DNA from: Bacteroidales bacterium
GTDB taxonomy: Bacteria > Bacteroidota > Bacteroidia > Bacteroidales > UBA932
Length of the DNA stretch: 64,000 nucleotides
Assembly (NCBI GenBank): GCA_024695285.1
Contig: JAILIM010000094.1
Span: 15,417-79,416, forward strand
Direction: 5' to 3'
Shown here: positions 53,319 through 61,845 of the stretch, piece by piece
How positions within the stretch are numbered: the first letter of the stretch is position 1
Layout: each line of letters starts with the position of its first letter
The notes under the pieces: model-generated
What the model was told of the DNA's origin: nothing
The model's database searches: none
Seen by the model: only the letters and a program-made list of their open reading frames with translations
Program-made: the position numbers and the translations under genes

Positions 53319-55271
53319 TTATTTGTTTTTGTAGTCGGAGATGTTGAAGGCCTTCGGCCTGTTCATCGTCTCGGTGTAGGTCTTGCCGTTCCGGTCGGTC
53401 ACGCTGACCACTACGGTGGAATTGGGACTGGAAGCGGTGGCCGTGAAGAAATGGGGCCAGGAAGTGGTCAGGAAACTCGGCGTGCCAGAACCTGCGCTCT
53501 TGCAGCGGGGGGCGGAAAGGGCCACGATGTGCAACGGGTCGTAGGCTGCTACGTGCTTGACGCTAAGTTCCTTGCCGTTTTCGGTCATCGAGACGGTCCA
53601 GTTCGGGTCGTAGTCCCAGACATTGACCAGTATGGTGTTGGCCGGGTAGCTTGACATGGCTGTAGAATACTTGACGAAATCTTTGTGGCTGTTGCCCAGG
53701 GCTGGTGTTATGTATTCCTTTACTTTGTTGATGTCGTAGGCGCGGAACTGGTAGTCGATGTCGTGGCCGCCGGCCTGGAAGGACTGGGTGAAGTTCTTGC
53801 CGTCGAATCTCCAGATTGCGAAGCCGCCGGGGGCGCCGTCCTGGGAAAGATGTATGTCCTTGGTCAGGTGCCCGGACCACCACCAGGAAGCGCAGATGGC
53901 GCCCTGGTTGTGCTCAGAGAAGACGTTGGAGTGCTTGCGGTTGAAGATGTTGTGGGTGTGGCCGCTCAGGAAATGTACGTTGTGGGTGGAGACGGAGTTG
54001 ATGAATGTCACCATGTTGGCCTCGCCTGCGGAGTCGGCTCCGTTGAGGTAGTTGTTGTTCCAGGAAGTGCCATTGGGAGCAGAAACAGGGGCGTGGGAAG
54101 TGATGAAAACAGGGGTGGACTTATCGACGTAGGACAGGTCCTTGGCGAGCCATGCCATCTGCTCGGCGGTGTAGTTTTTCTTGTAGTCGCCGCGCAGTTC
54201 GGAGCCGGTGCCCACGTTGTTGTAGTCTATGTTGTCCATCACTATGAAGTGGATCTGGCCTAGGTTGAAGGAATAGAAGGTCGGGGCGATGTCACGGGTG
54301 TACCTGAACGATTTGTTGTAGTCGCCCACGGAGTTCATGTCGTTGTCGTGGTTGCCCATCGTGTGGAAGAATGGGATGCTCAGGGCGTCGTTCATCGTGT
54401 CGAGATACTGCGGGAACTGGTAGGTGTTGCTGTACCAATAGACATCCCAGGTCATGTCGCCGAGGGTCATTATGTAGCACGGACCCGAAGATGTGCTGAT
54501 TGCCTTGTTGAGCGTCACTGCCAGCTTGTTGAACTGGGAGATGTCTTCGTTGCGCTTGGCGAGGTGCATGTCGCCGCAGACGAAGAGGTTGAACTTGTTG
54601 TTGTCCACCTTGACGAGTTCGAAGTCCTTGCGCTCGGGGACCGTGGGGGCCTGTGCGAGGGCGTCATGGAACTTTGGAAGTATGCCCTGGCAGGGGACCA
54701 TATAGCCGCTGGGGATGATCACGAAGACGTATTTCCACTTCTTCTGTGACTGTATCTGGTAGATGCCCTTGGCGTCGGTCTTGACTATCTGGTCGCCGTC
54801 GGAGACCAGGACGTCGGGAACGCCCTTGCCCTCGCATTGCACTATGCCATAGATGGTCGTGCCTTCCGTGGGCTCGACGGAGAGGGAAGCGAGTATGGTC
54901 AGGTCGAAGGAGCCGATATAGTTGTTGACTCCGTTGCGGCGTATGTAGACCCTGTAGTTGCCGCTGGTCATTCCGTCGGCAAGCTGGAATGTCAGCATAT
55001 TGCCGTCCTTGAGTGAAATGATCGGACAGGTGTAGTCGATGTTTGAACCGGAGCGGAGGATGATTTCATCAGTTTCCTTGATATGGGTGATGCCGCGCAG
55101 TTCGAAGTTGACCGGAGTCCCTTCCTCGATTTCAAGTGTGGCGGGGACGGTGACGTTGGTGACGACGATCTTTTCGTCCTGCTCGGGGTTGTCTTTATTG
55201 CCATTACATGCGGCGAAAGACAGGCCTGCGAGTGCGAGGACCGTGATAATCAGAAGATGGCAGGATTTCAT
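53319..55271 (-). CDS. Calcineurin-like phosphoesterase lipoprotein
   Basis: The 650-aa lipoprotein (Cys22 after GLSFAA) has an N-terminal Ig-like part, a carboxypeptidase-like beta domain (GKGVPDVLVSDGDQIVKTDAKG, about 150-200) and a metallophosphatase core: VCGDMHLAKR, TLGDMTWDV, TMGNHDND, ITSHAPV and LSGHTHN. A C-terminal beta domain follows. This is the MetallophosN/Metallophos_C layout. It probably removes phosphate from an extracellular substrate taken up by the adjacent SusC/SusD. It is the first gene of the leftward island. Confidence 0.87.
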   Translation of the reverse strand: MKSCHLLIITVLALAGLSFAACNGNKDNPEQDEKIVVTNVTVPATLEIEEGTPVNFELRGITHIKETDEIILRSGSNIDYTCPIISLKDGNMLTFQLADGMTSGNYRVYIRRNGVNNYIGSFDLTILASLSVEPTEGTTIYGIVQCEGKGVPDVLVSDGDQIVKTDAKGIYQIQSQKKWKYVFVIIPSGYMVPCQGILPKFHDALAQAPTVPERKDFELVKVDNNKFNLFVCGDMHLAKRNEDISQFNKLAVTLNKAISTSSGPCYIMTLGDMTWDVYWYSNTYQFPQYLDTMNDALSIPFFHTMGNHDNDMNSVGDYNKSFRYTRDIAPTFYSFNLGQIHFIVMDNIDYNNVGTGSELRGDYKKNYTAEQMAWLAKDLSYVDKSTPVFITSHAPVSAPNGTSWNNNYLNGADSAGEANMVTFINSVSTHNVHFLSGHTHNIFNRKHSNVFSEHNQGAICASWWWSGHLTKDIHLSQDGAPGGFAIWRFDGKNFTQSFQAGGHDIDYQFRAYDINKVKEYITPALGNSHKDFVKYSTAMSSYPANTILVNVWDYDPNWTVSMTENGKELSVKHVAAYDPLHIVALSAPRCKSAGSGTPSFLTTSWPHFFTATASSPNSTVVVSVTDRNGKTYTETMNRPKAFNISDYKNK

Positions 55272-55298
55272 TAGTTTCCTATGTTATTATTTAATTGA

Positions 55299-55329
55299 CT
55301 AAAGTACTACTATTTGATGAAATAAACAA
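55299..55329 (-). promoter_or_regulatory. Weak candidate promoter of the SusCD island
   Basis: On the minus strand, ATTG (55326-55329) and TACTTTAG (55299-55306) are separated by 19 nt. Each box differs from the consensus by one base. The phosphoesterase ATG at 55271 lies about 28 nt downstream. Confidence 0.33.
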
Positions 55330-55364
55330 TAAAAGGGAGCAAAAATGAAAATATTTATTTTTCT

Positions 55365-55397
55365 CTTGCGCTTTTCGCAGAAAAATCACTAAATTTG
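55365..55397 (+). promoter_or_regulatory. Candidate promoter of rny
   Basis: TAAATTTG at 55390-55397 matches the -7 consensus. CTTG at 55365-55368 with a 21-nt spacer is a one-mismatch -33. The rny ATG is at 55421. Confidence 0.55.
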
Positions 55398-55420
55398 TAA
55401 GATTTAATATAAATATATAT

Positions 55421-56956
55421 ATGTTGTACTATATCCTAGCAGCCATCGCAGGCGCAATTATCGCCCTGGCAATTTATATAGCGGTCAGCCGTGCGGCCGC
55501 AAAAGGACGCGCGGCGGCAATCATCGAAAAGGCTGAGCTTGAAGGCGAAAACATCAAGCAGCAGAAGATCCTGCAGGCCAAGGAAAGATTCCTCCAGCTC
55601 AAGAGCGAGCACGAACAGAAGGTAAACCAGCGCAACAACGAACTCCGCGAGCGCGAAAACGTCATCAAGAACCGCGAGGGTCAGCTCAACCAGCAGGCCA
55701 ACGATCTCAACAAGCAGAAGCACGACCTCGACTCCCAGCGCGGACAGGTCAACGCCCAGAAGATTATGCTTGATAACAAGATGGAGGAGGCCGAACAGCT
55801 CCGCGCACAGGCCAACCGTCAGCTCGAAACCATCGCCGGAATGAGCGCCCAGGAAGCCAAGAACATGCTCATTGAAAACATGAAGGCAGAGGCCCGCACC
55901 GAGGCCCAGGCCTACATCAACGAAGCCATGGATGAGGCTCGCCTGAATGCCGCAAAGGAGGCCAAACGCATAGTTATCAACACTATACAGCGCACTGCCA
56001 CTGAAACTGCCATCGAAAATGCAGTGACCACTTTCCCCATCGACAACGATGAGGTGAAGGGCCGCATCATTGGCAGGGAAGGCCGCAACATCCGCGCCCT
56101 GGAGGCCGCCACAGGTGTTGAAATAGTCGTTGACGACACCCCCGATGCCATCCTTATCAGCGCCTTCGATCCCGTACGCCGCGAGGTGGCCCGTCTTTCC
56201 CTGCACCAGCTGGTGATCGACGGCCGCATCCACCCTGCCCGTATCGAAGAAGTTGTCGCCAAGGTGAGCAAGCAGCTTGAGGAGGAGATCCTCGAGACCG
56301 GCAAGCGCACCTGCATCGACCTCGGCATCCACGGTCTCAACATCGAGCTTGTGCGCATGATTGGCCGAATGAAGTACCGCAGCTCCTACGGCCAGAACCT
56401 TCTGCAGCACTCCCGTGAGGTTGCAAATATCTGTGCAATAATGGCTTCCGAGCTTGGCCTGAATCCCAAGACAGCCAAGCGCGCCGGCCTTCTCCACGAT
56501 ATCGGCAAGGTCTCCGAAGAGGAGCCCGAACTGCCGCACGCCCTCCTCGGCGCCAAACTCGCCGAGCAGTATAAGGAGCGTCCCGAGATATGCAACTGTA
56601 TCGGTGCGCACCATGAGGAGATGGAGATGACGACCATCTACGCGCCGCTGGTGCTCGTGGGAGACGCCATTTCCGGCGCCCGTCCCGGTGCCCGCCGTGA
56701 GGTTATCGAGTCCTACATCAAGCGCCTCAAGGGAATGGAAGACCTTGCGGCCTCATATCCCGGCGTGACGAAGTCCTACGCCATTCAGGCAGGCCGCGAG
56801 CTCCGCGTTATCGTGGGGGCCGACGAGGTCAGCGACGAGCAGGCCGCCCGCCTCTCCACGGACATCGCCCAGCGCATCCAGGATGAGATGACCTATCCCG
56901 GACAGGTGAAGATCACCGTGATCCGCGAGACACGCAGCGTCGCTATAGCGAAGTAA
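55421..56956 (+). CDS. rny: Ribonuclease Y
   Basis: RNase Y is a membrane-bound endoribonuclease that starts mRNA decay. The 511-aa protein has an N-terminal TM helix ([18 protein letters not shown]), a long charged coiled coil (about 30-180), a KH domain ([26 protein letters not shown]) and an HD domain ([14 protein letters not shown] with the metal-binding His-Asp, IGAHH). Length and order are normal. It normally lies right after zapA and the 6S RNA; here about 9.7 kb separates them. It ends 8 nt before the convergent transpeptidase-like gene. Confidence 0.95.
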   Translation: MLYYILAAIAGAIIALAIYIAVSRAAAKGRAAAIIEKAELEGENIKQQKILQAKERFLQLKSEHEQKVNQRNNELRERENVIKNREGQLNQQANDLNKQKHDLDSQRGQVNAQKIMLDNKMEEAEQLRAQANRQLETIAGMSAQEAKNMLIENMKAEARTEAQAYINEAMDEARLNAAKEAKRIVINTIQRTATETAIENAVTTFPIDNDEVKGRIIGREGRNIRALEAATGVEIVVDDTPDAILISAFDPVRREVARLSLHQLVIDGRIHPARIEEVVAKVSKQLEEEILETGKRTCIDLGIHGLNIELVRMIGRMKYRSSYGQNLLQHSREVANICAIMASELGLNPKTAKRAGLLHDIGKVSEEEPELPHALLGAKLAEQYKERPEICNCIGAHHEEMEMTTIYAPLVLVGDAISGARPGARREVIESYIKRLKGMEDLAASYPGVTKSYAIQAGRELRVIVGADEVSDEQAARLSTDIAQRIQDEMTYPGQVKITVIRETRSVAIAK

Positions 56957-56964
56957 GGCTGTTT

Positions 56965-57528
56965 TTATTCGATAATGATCCTGAGTCCTGCGTCAGCGGT
57001 GCTCAGGATTTTTTTCATGAAGGGCTTGTCGAGGGCGACGCAGCCGCCGGTCCATGTTTTGGCGCCCTTGCAGTGGATGAAGATGGCTGAGCCGAGCGGC
57101 CAGACGCATTCCTTGTTGAAGTCGGTTTCGATGCCGTAGTCGTATTCGGGGGAGAGTTCCCACATGTATTCGCCGCTGATATCGACCGGGTTGCCGTTGC
57201 CCCAGCCCGCCATCTGCAGTATCTTGTTGTAGCAGGGGCCTTCTTCGTCGCAGGCGATGGTGCCGGGGCGCACCTGGAGCCAGGGGAGGGCGGTGCCGGG
57301 GTTGGGAAGGATGCCGAATGCCCTCAGCGGCCGCAGTTCCCCGACAGGCGTCTTGGCATCACCTTCACGCGTCTTTCCTATGCCGTTCTTTCCTACGTAG
57401 GCATCTCCTTTCCCCCTGACTCTCCATCCCCGGACTCCCTTTACATAATACACCACCCTGGCGTCCGAACCGCCAATCCACTTCACCAGCAGCAGCTGCC
57501 GCGCCGAATTGTCTGAAATTGTAATCAT
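56965..57528 (-). CDS. L,D-transpeptidase (YkuD)-like protein
   Basis: The 187-aa protein has KTREGDAKTPVGELRPL and IFIHCKGAKTWTGGCVAL (His152 and Cys163), the H-x-n-S/T-x-G-C pattern of YkuD-type transpeptidases. They form 3-3 peptidoglycan cross-links or attach proteins. There is no clear signal peptide, which is unusual for an envelope enzyme, so export or a cytoplasmic role is uncertain. Its ATG overlaps the stop of the FecCD-like gene by 4 nt, so it is part of the same leftward transcript. Confidence 0.72.
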   Translation of the reverse strand: MITISDNSARQLLLVKWIGGSDARVVYYVKGVRGWRVRGKGDAYVGKNGIGKTREGDAKTPVGELRPLRAFGILPNPGTALPWLQVRPGTIACDEEGPCYNKILQMAGWGNGNPVDISGEYMWELSPEYDYGIETDFNKECVWPLGSAIFIHCKGAKTWTGGCVALDKPFMKKILSTADAGLRIIIE

Positions 57529-58310
57529 TTCTTTATGAATAATATTGCCATGAGCGGGAGGGCGATGATTGCCATGGTGGCGCTGATGGGAAGGTAGATA
57601 CCGAAGTTGACGTATTTGACGACCAGGAAGGTAATAAGGAGCAGCAGTACCCCCATGGCGGACGATATAGCGTAGTGGATACGAATATCCTCTTTCTTGC
57701 AGAGAATGCGGCTCAGGTTGGGCACGCCGAGCGATATGAAACCTATGGGGCCGCAGATGCTCACTGCGCTCGTGACCAGGAACATAATGGCCAGCAGGCT
57801 GAGCGCCTTGTGCGGCTTGCTCAGCTCAATCTCGCCCCTGAAATGCCGCGTCAGGCGGCCGCTGTCAAGCAGCGCGGCTGAGAGACCGCCGGCAAAGAGG
57901 CATAGCGAGAACACGATATCCCCCGCAGTCACCCCCTCCATGTTGAAATTGGCGGCGCCCCAAAGGTAGTACTGCTTCAGCAGGTCCCCGTTCGGAGCAT
58001 TCGTGACCACGATAGTGCCCAGCGAGCCGATGAACGTGCCGAACAGGATGCCGAAAGTAATAAGGCTCTGCGTGCTCACTTTCAGGGTCACGAAGAAGCA
58101 CACCAGCGTGCAAACGAGCGTGCAAATGAAGCTTCCGACGGTCAGCGAGCACCAGCCCGACATCGTCGCGGCTGCGGCTCCGAGGCAGGCGGCGCTGCCG
58201 AGCCCGAGGGAGTACACATCCCCGAGCTGGTTGCGCCACAGATATTGCATCTGGATGCCGCCCACGGGCAGGGCTATCCCGGAGATAATCACGTATAAGA
58301 GGCTGAGCAT
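57525..58310 (-). CDS. N-terminally short FecCD/BtuC-like ABC transporter permease
   Basis: The 261-aa protein has about seven or eight TM segments. PVGGIQMQYLWRNQLGDVYSLGLGSAACLGA matches the second-helix region of FecCD permeases, and GPIGFISLGVPNLSRI matches the coupling loop that meets the ATPase. Normal members have about 320-340 residues, so the first TM and loop appear missing. An in-frame TAG (the stop of the upstream FAD gene) lies three codons before the ATG, so a longer form is excluded. No ATPase or binding-protein gene is adjacent. It may be a remnant or a divergent permease. Confidence 0.7.
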   Translation of the reverse strand: MLSLLYVIISGIALPVGGIQMQYLWRNQLGDVYSLGLGSAACLGAAAATMSGWCSLTVGSFICTLVCTLVCFFVTLKVSTQSLITFGILFGTFIGSLGTIVVTNAPNGDLLKQYYLWGAANFNMEGVTAGDIVFSLCLFAGGLSAALLDSGRLTRHFRGEIELSKPHKALSLLAIMFLVTSAVSICGPIGFISLGVPNLSRILCKKEDIRIHYAISSAMGVLLLLITFLVVKYVNFGIYLPISATMAIIALPLMAILFIKK

Positions 58311-58316
58311 GAGGTG

Positions 58317-59789
58317 CTAACCGAGGAATACGTTCTGCTTGAGCAGGGAAGTTTTGAGGTCGGCGTAGTCGAGGCTGGCCGGAGTTGCGCCCCTTTGCAG
58401 GCAGAGCGCGGCGGCGGTACCGGCGGCCTGGCCGATTGCCATTGCCGGAGGCATGACGCGTATGGCGCCGGCTGCAGGGGAGTCCGCCGAAATGCAGCGC
58501 CCGGCTAGCAGCAGCCCTTCCACGTCCTTCGGTATGAGGCAGCGGTAAGGCACGCCGTACATGTTCTTCTTGATGGGCATGTACAGGCCGCCGGCGGGGC
58601 CTCCCATAGCTCCGTGGACGTCGATCGAGTTGGCGGACAGAAGTATGTTGTCTTCGGGAATCACGCCGTTGATCAGGTCATCCACCGGAAGGATGAAGTC
58701 GCCGTGGACGTGCCTGGATTCACGTATGCCCATAGTCGAGCCCGTGCCCATCAGGGTTGCCTTCTCGCAGCCGGGGACGTATTTGTGGAAGAAGTTCATA
58801 AGCTCCTCCACCTGGCGCCGGCCTTCAACCTCCGCTGCCGACAGGTTCTCGCAGTTGGTGGCATCGACGCCGTGGATGCGGGTGCAGTTGATGACCCACT
58901 GATCCTTTTCGACTGAGCGCCAAATGTTTACGGACTTGCGGGCAAGGTCCCATTCGCCTGCGGCTTCGGCCTCGGCGACTCTCCAGTGGAGGCAGCGGTA
59001 GCTGACGCCGTTGACCCTGCGGAACTCCGGAAGGTGCGGTACCACGTCAGCGATGAGACGGTCGGTGTCCACGTTGTTGATACGGAAGAATAGCGATGCC
59101 GGCTGGACGCGGTTGTTCTCCGGGTCGCCGAACACGCACGGAGCGCCTGCACGGAATGCGACCGTGCCGTCGCCGGTTGCGTCGATGACCATCTTTGCGC
59201 GGGCGGCTTCAACTCCTGAAGGCGTCAGCAGCAGTGCGCCGCAAATCTTGCGGCCTTTCATTATCGGACTCAGGAAATTGGCGTGGAAAAGCACCTTCAC
59301 GCCGGCTTCAGCGCAGATGCGGTCATATACTTTCTTCAGGATTTCCGGATCGAATGGGGTGCAGTGGTCGTGGCCTTCGCTGATCCAGGCGGTGAATTCC
59401 GTGCCCTGGCGGATTCCGGACGGGTGCAGCGCGCCGCCCTCGGCGATCAGCCGGTCCACTATTTCCTCGAAAAGACCACGGATGATCATATTTTCGCCGG
59501 CTGCGTCGTAGCAGGTCATAAACGGCCCCACAAGGCCCTTGGTGCCCATTCCGCCAAGGCAGTTGCCGCTGTCGGCCAGCACTACTTTCAGTCCCTGGCG
59601 GGCTGCGGCCACTGCAGCGCAGACACCGGCCGGGCCGCCTCCGACCACCAGCAGGTCGGCGCTGTAGGATTCAAGCACATCACCGGTTTTCCATCCGGAT
59701 TCGTCGGGAGAGCAGGATTTCAAAGCGGGCAAGGCGGCTCCGGCAGCTGCCGCAAGCCCCATCGTCCCGAGGAATTTTCTTCTGTCCAT
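58317..59789 (-). CDS. Tat-exported FAD-dependent oxidoreductase
   Basis: The 490-aa protein has a twin-arginine signal (DRRKFLG, then an Ala-rich stretch) that ends near Cys26, perhaps a lipoprotein. The FAD-binding loop is DLLVVGGGPAGVCAAVAAA (about 45-63) and a PF12831-type fold follows (LGGMGTKGLVGPF, VIDATGDGTVAFRAG, GRCISADSPAAGAIRVMPPAMAIGQAAGTAAALC). Related Bacteroidota proteins are secreted oxidoreductases, some in glycan-use loci. The substrate is unknown. The FecCD-like gene starts 6 nt after its stop. Confidence 0.82.
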   Translation of the reverse strand: MDRRKFLGTMGLAAAAGAALPALKSCSPDESGWKTGDVLESYSADLLVVGGGPAGVCAAVAAARQGLKVVLADSGNCLGGMGTKGLVGPFMTCYDAAGENMIIRGLFEEIVDRLIAEGGALHPSGIRQGTEFTAWISEGHDHCTPFDPEILKKVYDRICAEAGVKVLFHANFLSPIMKGRKICGALLLTPSGVEAARAKMVIDATGDGTVAFRAGAPCVFGDPENNRVQPASLFFRINNVDTDRLIADVVPHLPEFRRVNGVSYRCLHWRVAEAEAAGEWDLARKSVNIWRSVEKDQWVINCTRIHGVDATNCENLSAAEVEGRRQVEELMNFFHKYVPGCEKATLMGTGSTMGIRESRHVHGDFILPVDDLINGVIPEDNILLSANSIDVHGAMGGPAGGLYMPIKKNMYGVPYRCLIPKDVEGLLLAGRCISADSPAAGAIRVMPPAMAIGQAAGTAAALCLQRGATPASLDYADLKTSLLKQNVFLG

Positions 59790-59844
59790 AGCAAGAGATA
59801 ATTTGTCTTGCTAAGATAAGAAAAATATTGGTAATACGGCGATT

Positions 59845-59937
59845 CTAATATGCGCCGTCGAATTCGAGGTCAAGGTCGGCTATCAGGTTCTCGATTTCGC
59901 TGTAGTTCTCAATCCAGTTTTTAATTTCCTTTGACAT
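59845..59937 (-). CDS. Small ORF of 30 codons downstream of umuC
   Basis: ATG at 59937 to TAG at 59845 encodes MSKEIKNWIENYSEIENL plus 12 more residues, ending EFDGAY. The peptide is acidic and amphipathic, probably helical. A TACCTTTG box lies 25 nt upstream on the same strand, and the surrounding 227-nt gap has no other gene. I know no family for it. The case rests on the promoter, the start codon and the plausible amino-acid composition. A chance ORF is possible. Confidence 0.45.
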   Translation of the reverse strand: MSKEIKNWIENYSEIENLIADLDLEFDGAY

Positions 59938-59962
59938 GGCTCATTCGTTTTAAATTCTGATG

Positions 59963-59970
59963 CAAAGGTA
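59963..59970 (-). promoter_or_regulatory. Candidate -7 element of the small ORF
   Basis: The minus strand reads TACCTTTG (TAnnTTTG). No clear -33 at the right spacing was found. Just upstream on the minus strand TTGTCAA occurs twice, 10 nt apart (59980-59997), which might be a protein-binding site. Confidence 0.38.
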
Positions 59971-60016
59971 ACCCTGGATTTTGACAACTCTTGACAATAA
60001 CAAAAAAGTTTGAAAA

Positions 60017-61282
60017 TTATTTTACGCTGGCCCCGGGAATGTCGCTCCAAAGGGTGGTGTAGTGTGGGGACTGGTGCTCCCGGGCCATCTTGATGCGGCC
60101 GTCGCCTTGGATGCCGAAAAGAATTGACTGTGAGCCGAATGAGCGTTTGATTTCATCGATGGATGCGGACAGGCGTGCATCCTTTGCTTCCGCCTTCTCA
60201 TCAGCGAACAAAGAGTGCACGTGGTCCTCTTCCTGGATCAGTTTCGTAATCACCACCCCTGCCTTCTTGTAGCCGTAGCCCGTGCGGAACAGGCTCCTGG
60301 TGGCTGCTACTGCGGCGCTGACGATGGCTCTGTGGTCGGCGGTGGCATCCGGGAACACGCTTACCTGTGAACCGAAAGTCTGCGGGGCGTTTTCCTTGAA
60401 GCGGTTGGTGAATGCGAACGCCGCCATTTCCAGGGCAAGTGAATGTTGCTCCCGCAACTTGCGTACTGCGCTTTCAGCAAAGTTGGCCACCTGCTCGCAC
60501 AGCGGTCCGCACTCCGTGATTTCCTTTGCGAAGCTGCGCGACACGCAGATGGTCTGCCGGGGCTCAATGAGGTCTTCGAACTGTATGGACGGCGTTCCCT
60601 GCAACTCCAGCCAGGTCCTGTAGCCCGGCAGGGCAAAGAGTTTGCGCACGGAGGTTTCCGGCAGGCGTACGTAGTCCCACGCCGTGCGTATGTGCATGGA
60701 TTCCAGCTTCTTGACGGAGCGCCGGCCTATGCCCCAGACGTCGCCGGCGGGGAAGGACCGGAGTACCTTTTCGATGTCCTGGGGCCTGTGCATGTAGCAG
60801 CCTCCGCGCAGTTTCGGGTACTGCTTGCAGAGTTTGGATGCTATCTTGGCGAGCGTTTTAGTGGGGGCTATGCCCACGGAGACCGGGATGGTTGTGAGGC
60901 GCCGGCACTCGCTGGAAATCTGCTTGGCGAAGGCGTCCGGATCCGGGATGTTCATGCCGCGCAGGTCCAGGAATGCTTCGTCGATAGAGTACTGCTCCAC
61001 TGAGGGCGCGAAGCTGCGGAGCACCTCCTGCACGCGGTGGGACATGTCGCCGTAGAGGGCAAAATTGGAACTGAACACCGCTACGTGATGCTTTTCGACG
61101 ATGTCCCGTATCTTGAACAGGGGATCGCCCATCTTGATGCCGAGGGCCTTGGCTTCATTGGAACGTGCCACTGCGCAGCCGTCGTTGTTGGAAAGCACGA
61201 TGACCGGCTTTCCGTTGAGTTCGGGACGGAAAACCCTTTCGCACGAGGCGAAAAAGTTGTTGCAGTCGGCGAGGGCGAACAT
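60017..61282 (-). CDS. umuC: Y-family DNA polymerase (UmuC-like)
   Basis: UmuC is the catalytic subunit of translesion polymerase V. The 421-aa protein has the palm-domain motifs ALADCNNFFASCERVF (metal Asp6) and YSIDEAFLDL (second metal site), the fingers region VLSNNDGCAVARSNEAK, the helix-hairpin-helix VWGIGRRSVKKLES, and a UmuC-type C-terminus. The length is standard. The ATG directly follows the umuD stop with no gap, so the two are translated together and should form UmuD'2C. Confidence 0.92.
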   Translation of the reverse strand: MFALADCNNFFASCERVFRPELNGKPVIVLSNNDGCAVARSNEAKALGIKMGDPLFKIRDIVEKHHVAVFSSNFALYGDMSHRVQEVLRSFAPSVEQYSIDEAFLDLRGMNIPDPDAFAKQISSECRRLTTIPVSVGIAPTKTLAKIASKLCKQYPKLRGGCYMHRPQDIEKVLRSFPAGDVWGIGRRSVKKLESMHIRTAWDYVRLPETSVRKLFALPGYRTWLELQGTPSIQFEDLIEPRQTICVSRSFAKEITECGPLCEQVANFAESAVRKLREQHSLALEMAAFAFTNRFKENAPQTFGSQVSVFPDATADHRAIVSAAVAATRSLFRTGYGYKKAGVVITKLIQEEDHVHSLFADEKAEAKDARLSASIDEIKRSFGSQSILFGIQGDGRIKMAREHQSPHYTTLWSDIPGASVK

Positions 61283-61696
61283 CTAGGCCTTCTTGATTAT
61301 ATAGGTGACCACGCCCCAGATGAGGAAATCGTCCTCGGGGCCCACGGGAATCGGTTTGTAGCGGGTGTTGCCGTCGTTGCAGGGCACGAGGAGGGCGCCG
61401 CCCTGCTGCAGGCGCACTTTCTTGACAGTATATTCACCGTCGATATAGCAGACTGCCTTGCAGCCGTCGTAGGGCTCGACGGCACGGTCCACTATGATTA
61501 TGTCGCCTTCGTCCATATCCGCATCGACCATGGAGACTCCGTCGATACGGAAGAAAAAGGTTGATGCTGAATGCCTTACAAGGAGCTTGACGAGGTCGAG
61601 CTTTTCGCGCACGCCTTCGGCAGGCGACGGGAATCCGGCCTTGACCGCTCCCATCATCTCCGACTCAAACTGCTCGTCGATTCTGTTTGGTTCCAT
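61283..61696 (-). CDS. umuD: UmuD-like self-cleaving mutagenesis protein (S24 peptidase)
   Basis: The 137-aa protein has the autocleavage site Ala20-Gly21 (in VKAGFPSPAEG), the nucleophile Ser55 in RIDGVSM, and the general base Lys92 (or Lys93) in YTVKKVR. RecA filaments trigger self-cleavage to the active form. It has no DNA-binding domain, as expected for UmuD. Its start lies 17 nt from a 127-bp inverted-repeat element, and I saw no TAnnTTTG promoter or clear SOS-type operator between. Confidence 0.9.
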   Translation of the reverse strand: MEPNRIDEQFESEMMGAVKAGFPSPAEGVREKLDLVKLLVRHSASTFFFRIDGVSMVDADMDEGDIIIVDRAVEPYDGCKAVCYIDGEYTVKKVRLQQGGALLVPCNDGNTRYKPIPVGPEDDFLIWGVVTYIIKKA

Positions 61697-61712
61697 CTGC
61701 TGTTTGTGTTTT

Positions 61713-61839
61713 AGCGGTGCAGGGGTACCTTTCGTGGAACGTGGCCGCCCGTGGCCTATGAACGGGAGGGGCCCACAAGCGCAGCGCAGTGGGAGGGATG
61801 AGCGAAGCGAAGTGGAACGAAAGGTACCCCTGTACCGCT
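61713..61839. repeat. 127-bp element with 23-bp terminal inverted repeats (MITE-like)
   Basis: The left arm (61713-61735) and right arm (61817-61839) are inverted repeats matching at 22 of 23 positions, with core AGGGGTACCTTTCGT. Within them, CCCAC and GTGGG around AAGCGCAGCGCA form a second inner hairpin. I see no ORF and no obvious target-site duplication. It fills most of the 149-nt gap between the repeat protein and umuD. It could be a miniature transposable element, a structured RNA or a regulatory hairpin. Confidence 0.72.
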
Positions 61840-61845
61840 GTCAAA

